A stretch of DNA of 64,000 nt, from the NCBI GenBank assembly GCA_000708835.1, contig DF237045.1:62001-126000 (forward strand), written 5' to 3'. Within the stretch, counting starts at the first letter, position 1, and every line of letters starts with the position of its first letter. The stretch comes from Klebsormidium nitens. Taxonomy: Eukaryota > Streptophyta > Klebsormidiophyceae > Klebsormidiales > Klebsormidiaceae. The notes beneath the pieces were generated by a model that worked only from the letters and a program-made list of their open reading frames with translations, was not told where the DNA came from and made no database searches. Positions 1-10,200 of the stretch are shown piece after piece. Position numbers and translations under genes: made by a program.

Positions 1-9
1 TGCTTTGGA

Positions 10-215
10 TGTCAGCCAAGAAGTCCATCGATTTCCCTTATAAAGCGCCTGTCAAAATTCGGCGACCGCGTTATATTGCCTCAGGTGGATCTGTCGAGAC
101 GCAGTACGTCGCAGAGGTTCCGAGGCTGCATAAGCTGCTCGAACGTCGTCCGCAAACTTCTACCACAGGTGCCAGAGGCGACAGACGCCGGCGGGATTAT
201 TGTTGCTCATCAGTC
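10..215 (+). repeat. Diverged duplicate, copy 1 of 2
   Basis: This segment resembles 2162-2385 in the same orientation. Both begin with TGTCAGCCAAGAAG, share GGTGGATCTGTCGAG and the GAGGCTGCAT/AAGGCTGCAT motif in the middle, and then run through a GTCGnCCGCAAAC block. Frequent substitutions and small indels point to an old duplication. No protein domain is apparent in either copy. Confidence 0.6.
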
Positions 216-469
216 GCGGCCCGCGGATAAGTAACCCGCTCCTTATGCCCTCTACAATGAAAAACGTGGCGCAAGCTTCCGGATGCCGGCTCGAAAAAGC
301 ACGTGTACTAAGGGCGACCACAGAGGTAGTGCTGCCAGACTGCCCATAGATGGGTTTAATCATCGCCGATAATTCCGGTCAAAAGATTGAACTTAGAAAG
401 TCGCTCCCGCGAAATACGCCAAGGTGAAGTGCAAACTTCCAGGGCAGCGGATCTTTATTTTCACCTTAC

Positions 470-680
470 CAAAGCTTGATAGGGATAAACTTTAATAGTA
501 ATAAGGAACTTAAGGTACACGAGTACGGGTGGGGTTAGTTTGGTGGTTAGGGTGGGTTTGGGTGCGGAGCAGGTCATTTTGTTCTTGGGGTTTTAATGTT
601 GGTTAAGCCGAGAAATTGAGTACTTTCAGTACCTCAGATCCTTATTACTATTAAAGTTTATGGTAATAAAGCTTGACCAT
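470..680. mobile_element. MITE-like hairpin element
   Basis: Two arms of about 35-45 bases are inverted repeats of each other. The left arm is near 485-518 and the right arm near 629-666; both contain the core AAACTTTAATAGTAATAAGG, read on opposite strands. The similarity extends outward with mismatches to an AAGCTT in each flank. The interior of about 110 bases has no coding potential and is G-rich on the plus strand (531-575). The size, long terminal inverted repeats and lack of coding fit a non-autonomous DNA element. I did not recognise a clean target-site duplication, so the family is unassigned. Confidence 0.6.
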
Positions 681-2161
681 CTTCGGTTCACATGCATCTC
701 AGCAAACATCTAGAGAAGTCGAAGAAATCTCTGTCGCGCAACGGCCGCTGCGATTTGGAAAAGGCGATACTGCAGTGTGACGCGGCTTGAACGAGTGGCA
801 GCCAGCCGTTGCCCTGTAAGGCTCGTTTTATCAGGCTCGCGCTTGACGAACTTTAGAGTCTTACGATTGATATAACGAGATGCAAATTGAGAAATTTCTT
901 ACCGGAAAGAAAGGGCGAGTCTACTGAGTCTAGCACGATGATGAACTCGCTGAAATCAGTAATTGCTCATCGAAGGTTGGGCCCTCGACGGCTAGAGAAC
1001 AGAGACTAAACCACTTGTGTGGCTCACCACAAACGACCGTGTCCTGCACGAATGGACCAGGGTTATCGAAGCGATCACAGCCTCAAAACATAATTAAAAC
1101 CCTTTCTAAAGCAGATTTAAGTAAGTTTTAAACGACTTCCACTCTTATGCACACCCTGAGTAATCACATGAAGGAAAGAAGGAAGCCAAGCAGGGAAAGG
1201 GCGGCTCAGTGCCCGAAAAATTCCAATTGAGCTCGAAGTCGCGCAGCTCAGGTTCGTCGATCTTGTCTTGGCCGTTCGCCTTTGACCCTTGGACCAACAC
1301 ACGTAAGCCTGTATCAGAAGGTGGCAGCTGATCAACGAAAGTGTAACAAGAATACAAATATGAAGAGCGTCCTAGTCGGTTGAAAGGCGTCCGGGATACG
1401 ATGCTAAACGGTTTTTTGAGCCAGCTCTCCAGCAGCCGCGGGTTGAAGTTTTGCAGGAAAGACGCTTCGACCATCGATCTGGGCTGAATATTGAAGGGAC
1501 AAGCGCCATGCAGGCGGCAATCCGCGGTGTTGGCGTCAAAAACCCATGGCTCGCTAACGGCAGAGACGAAGCGAGCCATGATGAACCGATCATGGCCTAA
1601 AGCTACTTGCTCAGTATGTGCGGAATTTTTTAAATAAAAAAGCCTCAAGCAGCAACCCCGACAGATGAGCGAAGAAGGGCAAGCCTGCGCGAACAGCTTC
1701 AGAAGTTACTTCGATACCGGGAATGACCGGGATTGCCATTCCCGTGCACTTCATCAAGGCTGTTCTGATCTTCAACTCAAGATGCAACGGATTCACATCG
1801 CCAATCGAGCGAGGTCCCCGGTTATATCTTCTAGAAGAGGTTTCAACAGGACAAGCGGAGCTGGCATAATGTCGACTTTCCCCGGGTCCTTTGGAGCGTA
1901 CAGCTAGTGAGTGCACGTCACATCCACCACTGTAGAAGCTCTCTTCCAATCATCTTTTTCGCCCCCCTGAACAAGTCCTCAGCTAGCTAAAAATGACAAA
2001 CAATCTAATATTGCCGCCTAGCGTATACTACGGGCCGCCACGTGAATCACTGCCTGAATGTTTGGCAAGTGAAGGTGCCCAAAGACACCTATAAAAAAAG
2101 CCAGTAAAAAGCAGTCATCGCCAGCCTGTGTGCTCGAAGGTGACGTCAGCCCTATTTCGAA

Positions 2162-2385
2162 TGTCAGCCAAGAAGAACTAACCTCCCTTACAACGCGCTT
2201 CCGAACGTGGGCGTCCGCGACGTCATGTTACTATAAGACTACGTACTGGTGGATCTGTCGAGTGGCGTTCCGGCAGTTTCAAGGCTGCATCGACCGCTCA
2301 GATGTCGCCGCAAACCTTCTACGACGCGAACTTAGGCAACGGAAGCAAGAGTCGCTGCCGGCGGATGATTCCGCCGGCTATAGCC
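2162..2385 (+). repeat. Diverged duplicate, copy 2 of 2
   Basis: Partner of 10-215, in direct orientation about 2.15 kb away. It keeps the same order of shared blocks. An open frame crosses it, but the frame is not conserved between the copies, which argues against coding function. Confidence 0.6.
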
Positions 2386-3282
2386 AAATCCAACAGCAAA
2401 TGATGTCGCACGCGTGATGGAATTGGCTCTGAAAGAGCATGTCGAGTGCCTGTGGCCGGCTGCCGCGAAACGAATCATGTGCTGCCAAGCGCTGGGCTTT
2501 ATCATTGCCAATGAATGTTTGTACCTCAGTCACATAACAGCGTCGCAACCTGCAAAGCAGGCCGGCTGACGGACGGCTTCGCATTTAAGTCTCAGGTTTC
2601 CTCAATTCTCGATTCCTTCTCTATATCTGGGCGTGTGCAAATGAAGCGTATCAAATCGAAGGTCAGGCTGCACGGCCGGCACGGCCGGCCGCGAGCGCCA
2701 AGTGGGCGCGGCCGCGGCTCGAAGGGGCGGCCGCGATGCAACGTCGCGGCCCGCGATACATCAAGCCGCGGCCACAATCCACTATACCGCTTATTCATCA
2801 GCTTCCTAATTTGAAAGTGCCTGCCACCCGGTTTTTTCTGAGACATGAGGTTCTAACAGCTGCCTCTACTGACTTCTTTGGTCCACGTACTTCCTTCTGG
2901 ACTACAGGTTAGCTCCGGCTTCCTTTGCAGAGTTCTGCGTCTCCCACGCATCTTGGGCCGCGTGGCCAGGTCTTCATGGCCACAGAGTACGGCAATGCCT
3001 TCCACGCAATTTTGAGTCAATCACGGATTGATCTGTTTGAACACGGTGCTAACAGATCAACTAAACGGGCAACAAATTGTGCCATTTTAACATACGTAGC
3101 TCTAGATCTGGGCAGCACCGAACGCAGCATTTCGTGAGCCAACGAGAATTGAAAAACAGGTATGGATGATGCAGCTTGAATTTCTCATACAGAAGTAGGT
3201 CGCACATCTAACGGTTAATACTTGACTCTTCATTGTGTCCGATGAGTGCGCTCTGCGCCGGGCCCGCTTTTCACCCCCACCA

Positions 3283-3770
3283 GCGCGCGCGCGCACGACG
3301 GCGTCTGATGCTTGACGCCGTCCAACGCCCCGGCATCGGCGAAGGCGCCAATGAACAGCCGGTGGGCGGTCGAGAGATGCAACGGTGTGACCGAAGCCCT
3401 GATCGACACTGAAGCGAAGCACCGCCAGTCGCACCGAAAGTGAGCGCTTATCTTCGAGCAGGCCGGGCCACAGCGCTTAGGAGCTCGAGCGTTAGCAGAC
3501 GTCACTGAGGGACCGTGGAATCATTTAGTCAACGGCTCCGAGACTCTACCTCGCTGCAAAGATCTGGCGCACTGAGGATGAGCCAGAAAGAAGTGTCTTA
3601 CATTGCCGCATCAGCCGACACGACAGGTCATGCCGCATCAGCCGACTCGAAAAGTCCAAGCGCGCTCGACAAGTCTAAGCGCGGAGCAACGCGCCTCAAT
3701 GAAGTCGACGCACATGCTCCCTCGATTCAACAGGTCGCAAGGGATTCGGACAAGGTGCTGGCTTTGGCAC
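3283..3770 (+). repeat. Direct long repeat, copy 1
   Basis: Shares ordered blocks with 3975-4390. These are a CG-alternating stretch (GCGCGCGCGCAC), GCCCCGGCA, GCGGTCGAGA, TGCAACGGTGTGA, GGGCCACAGCG, CACTGAGGGACCGT, GATCTGGCGC and then GATGAGCCAGAAAGAAGTGT. It also contains a small internal tandem duplication of TGCCGCATCAGCCGAC (about 3605-3650). The similarity is high over hundreds of bases but riddled with indels. No coding signal is conserved between copies. Confidence 0.7.
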
Positions 3771-3974
3771 AAGTTTGGGCACGTCCAAGCCATCTTCTGT
3801 GATGAGATCAAAGTCGAGAAAATCCTGTGTAAAGATCAGAGCAGAGTGACAGGCGTTTTGCAGGGCCAGAGCTTGGCCGCCGCGCGGACTCGCTGGGCGG
3901 CCGCTGCGTGATTGTCCGCGGTTTGAAGTCGCGGGCGCGGCCGCTCTGCCGGGTCCCCCCTTCCGCCCCCCCCA

Positions 3975-4390
3975 AGCGCGCACGCGCGCGCACAACCTGA
4001 CGATTGAAACCGCCCCGGCAACGGAGAAGGCGCTGGAGAACGGCAGTGAGCGGTCGAGATGTGCAACGGTGTGATCGGGGCCCTGGTTGACGCTGAAGTG
4101 AGCCCCGCAAGCGGATTGGTCGTGGGCACTGATCTTCGAGCGGGGCGGGCCACAGCGTTAGAATCTCGAAGCGTTTGCAGTCACTGAGGGACCGTAAAAC
4201 GATGTTATCAACGGCTCAGAGACTCTAACCTTCCTACACAGATCTGGCGCGCGCGGAGGATGAGCCAGAAAGAAGTGTCTTGCATTGCCGTATCTGGCAT
4301 TAAACAATCCTGAGCGCGGAGGAGAAAGAGACGCACGGGCTCCCTCGATTTAAAAGGTCGCAACGAATTAGGGAAAACCAACAGCTTGCT
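3975..4390 (+). repeat. Direct long repeat, copy 2
   Basis: Second copy of the segment at 3283-3770, about 690 bases downstream in the same orientation, starting in an alternating CG tract next to a C-rich run. The copies retain block order, so this is a tandem duplication rather than chance similarity. Confidence 0.7.
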
Positions 4391-7255
4391 CTTAATCGTG
4401 GACAACAAAGGTTTCCAAAGCCTGAGTAAGAGATGGCTTTGACCACTCTAACGTGGGGACTCTTTGAAATATTGCTGCAGCTACTCTTTGCAATGTTCCT
4501 ACTGCAGCACGCGTGCAATCGACTTGTTGACGCTAGCCGCTCTCAGAGACGGGCAACATAAATTGCGAAAGTACAATCATAGAAAGACTGTCGCGAGATA
4601 TGATACAGATTTCGGAGCTGACCTTAAAATCGGCTCGCTTGCCAGGACTCCAACTGGAGGAACGGAATAGATCCTCTGAAATTCAGTTCGTTTGCCCAGA
4701 TTGGGGAAAGAATGGACTAAGGTGCAATAACGAGACATGAAAGTAGCGTCGCGCCGGGGCAGGGCCGTCGATCAAGGGAGCATTCAATAATGCCTCAGAT
4801 AGACCGTTGCTTGGGATGCTGTTTCCATGACCCCAGCAGAAAATACCTTCATTGCCGGCATTGTCACATACCGTAGCGTTGTAGAAGAGGCTTGCAACCC
4901 CGCCCCTAACTCCGCCCGGTTGCTTGATGGAGAAGTGGTCGGGGCATTTTGGCAAGATTCGTTTGCAGGATAAGGTCCACTCAGAGACCGCCACCTGTCT
5001 GAGGTCGGAACTTTGGTGTTAGGGGCGGCTCGGCCCTCAACTATGTAGGCCGAGAGCTAATGTAGCTACCGGCTAGGCCACCGGGCATTTTTGCGTGACT
5101 GTATGTTAGCTGATTTAATTGCCCGGTCCAAGGTGCACCGCGCTGTTTCGACCGGCCTGGCTGTGTTACCCAAGATCGGAACACTCGACTGGAGTAGGTG
5201 ATACCTAGGTGACATCAACGCCGAGTTTGAAATTGTGTATCCTCTTCAGGCAGGCGCGAAAATATTAACCGAGTCGCGTGCAACCGAAACTGAATCGACA
5301 GTGACCGTAGAGGCTTGTACGCAAAATTCGGTCGACCGTACGAGCATGTCGAATTTTCTGACATGGATGTACAAGGTGGCAAGTGCACTGCGCGCGCCGC
5401 GTGTCCAATATGTAACATATTTTGCGTGCGGCGGTTCGATTCGGTACGATGGAGTTGAGTTTCCGTACACATGGGGCGCGATTGACACCATCGGAACTCC
5501 ACCATTTGGCTGAGGTTCTGCGCACCGTCGATACGAATATCCACGGTCAAAACCACCCTTATCCTGCAATCGAATCGACTTTCCAATCTGGCAGTGATAG
5601 CTTCTGCGGCCTCCGAGTTAGGGGCGGGGTCGCGACCTTCTTCAACAACGCTATGTGTACGTCCTTAATTGGCAAAAGCACTAGGTGGTCCCTCTCGAGT
5701 CCCCTCGTGCACTGATGTGATTGACAGACCTTCGTAAATCGAGTCCACATCAAGGATTAACGTACGCTTGTTGGCGAACAGCCTCATGCAGGCGGTCACC
5801 ACGTTAGTCGGTGTTGTATAAGAAAGCTCGGACGGTGCGCATGCAGCCTTAAATGTCGGCCGAGGTATTTGGATCAGTCGGAATGAGCAAACCTGTGACC
5901 ATCATATGCGATTTTCCAATTTCAGACACCTCACGTGTTGCCCTTGTGATTGGCCCAGCCAAATTGACCGTCCAAGTGAACTTCATACACTGAGGGCCGA
6001 CTCGCGCTGCTGCCCCGCGGAATCAAACTCACCTAGAGCGACCGTGAGCGCGCAATTTGCTTAATTCCGGTTCTGGTCCAACTCAAATCTTTCAACTTGC
6101 GCTTAAATGCTTTTAGTTGAGGCGTCCGACACAACTTGAAGGTCTGTTCATTCCAGCTCGGAAAACAGTCAAGAACATTTCGAGCGAGCAAACTTGAAAG
6201 AAGTTGGACAGAACAACGAGTATGCATGCTGAAAGGCCACGGTTGCAGCGTCGGATTCAACAGTGACGGAGGCCTGGGCCAAACCCAGCACTTATTCGTC
6301 ACGGCTGCCTCTGCTTGTCTGGCCTTCGTAGGCAACACGACTCAGAGTCGCGTATGGGCAACGACTAAAAGACTGCGCAGATACAAAAGACTGCGCAAGT
6401 GATTGCCGGCTTTCACGAGAACCGTGTCAAAACGCGTAGAGTGGACTGTCCGTTTCCGAACCCCAGTTTCTAGACTTTCTACATCTACCAAAATTTGCCA
6501 TTTCTATGTTTCATACGTTAAGCCAAGTCTTTCTCAAAGCTCAGCTCTCCCAATCGACCAGTTCTCCCAATTTCTATGTTATCGCAATCTGCGACCTTTC
6601 AGATCCTGTAATCTAAAATCGACTTATCTTTTACAAATCGGACGTAAGCACTCGGAATCTGGTTTCCTTGGGGAGAGCAGCTACTTGTGCTTGAAGCGCA
6701 CTTTCAGCAGGAAACGCATCCGAACCTGCAAGAACGGAAAGAGTCTTGATTCATTGTCATTGCTTGCTAACGGGTCTCCGAAACTTTTTTATGAAACGTA
6801 CGTTCATACAGTCTTCATCCGACTGGTCAATTATTGGCGTGTTCTTGATCGAAGAAACCTTGCAAGGTTCGGATGCTCCTGCCAGGATGTGATAAGGGCG
6901 GCAGATTAAAGAGCTCACTTCAGCGTTCTGCTTTTGTCTGCCCGTCGGACCGGCGACCAGCCAAAAATACCATTGTAAACATACCGTCCGACCAGCTTTC
7001 GCAACAGCAGAGCCTTAGCAAGGCGCAGAAACCCATTGCGGTATCTGGTAGTCCACCAGCCACATCGACATGAAACTTGCCAAAATCCAGCCCTCCACAT
7101 CAACAGTAAACATTCCGTGCAATCCACTTTCCTACTCACAGAAGGTCTCTCTCCGCAGCAACAGCTAAACGTCGAGACTCTGCCCAAACCCTATCAACGG
7201 ACTGACCAGTTCCTTGTCCAAACACCTCTTTTAGATCAAAGTCGTTTCTTCTCAC

Positions 7256-10200
7256 CTGCGAGGTATCGTACACAATGTACTCGTTGTACATGAGCTCCGT
7301 GGCGCGCACGTTGCTGGGCACGGGCTTGCCAGCTGGCACCGTGACGTCATCGTCCAGCTTGCGGAACTCGCTCCGGTCCGGGGCCACCTTGCCCAGGCCC
7401 TTGGTCGAGTGCTTGCCACGTGGCGCCTTCTCCATGTACTGTGCGGAGCAAAGGACACAACACTGAGAGACCGCATATGCAAATGGAGATGATTGCTCCT
7501 TGGGAGAAGAAGCGCTACGGTTTTCGATCCAACTGCAAATCACACCGGACCAGATTATTGTTCAACGTGCAGGTCTGCTCGCCAAAATAGGGTGCCTATA
7601 CATCAGCAGAAATCATAGAACTCTGTAGCGACTGATCACAAGAACGGAGGACGCGGCGGAACGCAACGAAAGGGTGCAAATAACACATGACTTGACTGGA
7701 CGGCAATCGTCCGCACCTGCGCCTTGCGTAGCTCGTGCATGTCTCCGAGGGCGACCTCGCACAGCAGCATGAGGCCGACCGGGCTGCCGCGCGAGGTGTA
7801 GCAATACTGCGCCGACTTTGACACCAGGTCCGCAAAGTAGATGCCCTTGCCGAACTGCACGCGAGAGGGAGTGTCAAGTGAGCGAGCCATGGTTGCTGCG
7901 GTGTTATTAGAAGACGTACGTGAGCTGTGCATGTGTGAACTTCATGCGAAGGCCGACTTGTAAAAAGAGACAAACGTTTGCGACGGACAAAGGCACCCTT
8001 AAAGTAATTGAAGTAAGCCTGTCGATATGGTTGTCACAGCCAGCATCCTCTTGCTCAATAACCGGTTAAGGCATCAAGGGCCGAAAATCTGCCGCTACAG
8101 GACCGTAGTTTGTAGGTCCTCGCAACGAGACTTCATAGCAAATTTTTGACGAAGACTCTTGACAAATAAGACACACAAGCTTTTCGAATGACTAACCTCT
8201 AAACGCTTTCTGAGCACGTACGTTCCAACGGCGCCGTAATCACGCCCAGGAACACCGAATTAAGAAGTTCAAGCATGAAGAACAAAACGGAATATGTAAA
8301 AGAAGCCTCAGAAACGTTAGCTCCTCACCATGTACCCCGTGACGGGTGCTTCCGGCGGTGCGATGCGCAGGCCCTGGCTGAGGATGCCGACGTAGTTGGA
8401 GGTGCGGGAGCCGTGCCACAGCAGCTGCTTGTTGGGCAGGCTGCTCTTGAAGGGCGCGTAAGCGGAGCCTTCGCCCGCGCGGTCCAGGCAGAACACGTCC
8501 TCCAGCTCCAGGTCCCACTCCTGAAAAAAAGAAGCAGATAATTTGAAAGCAATACCAGAAAAGCAAACGGCGCATACGCGAAACTTCTCGCGCACGGTCC
8601 AGGCAAACACGTCCTCCTCCAGATCAGATACCACTCCTTGGAAGTAAGGGGAGAGTTTGGATCTGCGTAAAGTGCAGGAGTTGACGGGGCAGCTCGAAGT
8701 CGGATTAAAATCACGTCTTTGGGTTACAGGTCCCACTTCTGGAGAGCAAAAGCAAGAGATTGGCGAAGCAAACGGCCACACGCGCAGTGGCAAAAGAAGT
8801 CCTCAAGCTCCAGGTCCCACTCCTGAAGGGAAGGAGAAGCTTGACGAAGAGTCATAACTGAGTCTGCGAAGATAACAATTCGACAACGGTGCAGCCCCCT
8901 TAGACCGAGGGAAAGTGCTCTTGAGCACAATCAAGACAAGAAGAGGAACGCTGCATCAAAGCGCACTTGCTGTGCTTCAAGAGATCCGTTTAATCAGAGG
9001 ACTCCCTTCTTTTCCTCAACCACGACTACACGTTCGCCATCGCTCAGCGCCCGTCTGACGCACCTGTCAGCCGCCAATTCAGTATGCATGCTTGCCTTGG
9101 AAAGGGCATAACAGAAATTTTGGCTAAAACCTCTAACGGCTCATCGTGTGTGTTGGCGCATGCATCTCGTGCCGATTTCTCAAAAGCAAAGCCTTCGGAA
9201 GGGTTCGAAAGCAGAAGCACTTCAGAGGTCACTTTAAAGGAAGTTTACCTTGTGAATGGGCGGGTGCCTCTTGTGCCAGTATCCATCAAACCCCAAGCCC
9301 GCCTCCACAAAATATTAAAGTCCGAAGCAGAGCGCAGCTTCATTCACCTTGTGTGTTGGCGCGTGCGTCTTGTGCAGGTATTCTTCCACCAGTCCCCAGT
9401 TGGGGTGGTCCCGCGGCATGGGTTCCACGGCACATTGCAGCTGGCGGTAGTGCGCGTCCAGCGGGTCTTCTTCGTCGCCCTGGCTCGACAGGTCGCCGAT
9501 CAGCCGCGACGCGATCTCGATGTCGCGCAGCGCCTCCAGCATGCGGATCTGCGGAGACGGTTGAAGGGTTGAAAGAGCAATCTTAAGGGAAGCTAGAAGG
9601 ACGGAGCGAATGATACCCGCTAGGTGGCGATAATGTTGTCAGAACACGGTCCAGAACAGCAATATAACCCAGGGAAGCAATATGGTCCGGAGACAAGCAA
9701 GAACTCCGTGTGCGGTCGTGTGCGCCCAATTGATTGATTGGAAGGAAGCCTTCAGAACCATCCATTCCATTCCAGGTTTCAGTGGAAGGGCTGCAAAACA
9801 AGCTAGGGAAAAAAGACACGACTCGTTCATCTCGTCGCCCAAGGCCGTCAGCGCTTTGCGTGGTCCATGGACTCACGTACCACCACAAGTATGCTCATGC
9901 AGTATTTTCCGCTCGGTTCTGCTAACGCCCCTCGCTACTTCCGCTCAACTGCTTTCAGAGCTCCCAACATCAATCTCGCAAGCTTCCGAAGCTCCCACTC
10001 ACCCACTTCGCGGATTTAACGATTCCGTTCCGGCTCTGTTCCTTTGTCCTCACCTTGTCTTTCAGTCTCCCCTCGTCGTTGATCGGGTTCGGGTGCATAG
10101 CTGGCACCAGCGTGTAGAAGCGGTTGCTGGCGTCCAATAGAAGGGCGGCCTGCCGATCCGGTTCGGTACTGCTGTCGTGGAGCAGGTTCTGGATGCTGGA

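Larger units (their letters stand above)
1..7255. other. Gene-poor flank with diverged repeats
   Basis: I find no conserved protein segment with usable splice sites here. Open frames are short, lie on both strands and lack recognisable domains. The region holds a hairpin-type element (about 470-680), two diverged copies of a 200-base segment (about 10-215 and 2162-2385), two copies of a 400-500-base segment (about 3283-3770 and 3975-4390), and inverted GC-rich arms near 4870-4925 and 5610-5665. The low end should also contain the PARP1 3' UTR and its last short coding exon, which I could not locate. An unrecognised fast-evolving gene cannot be excluded. Confidence 0.6.

Noticed and set aside
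1145-1648. 167-codon open frame on the minus strand
   Set aside because: No recognised domain, no splice context linking it to other coding pieces, and nested frames on both strands nearby. A chance frame is more likely, though a lineage-specific protein cannot be excluded.
3283-3300. Alternating CG tracts as possible CRISPR-like or origin repeats
   Set aside because: Simple low-complexity sequence within an ordinary duplicated segment. The regular spacing and unique spacers of a CRISPR array are absent, and the context is eukaryotic.
5425-5445. GGTTCGATTC resembling a tRNA B box
   Set aside because: No A box or cloverleaf could be placed around it.
5215-5586. Several overlapping frames open on both strands
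   Set aside because: No domain and mutually antisense. It more likely reflects the composition of an old repeat.
6403-6909. 168-codon open frame on the plus strand
   Set aside because: Low-complexity Ser/Arg/Leu-rich translation with no domain or motif, lying where PARP1 3' sequence is expected.
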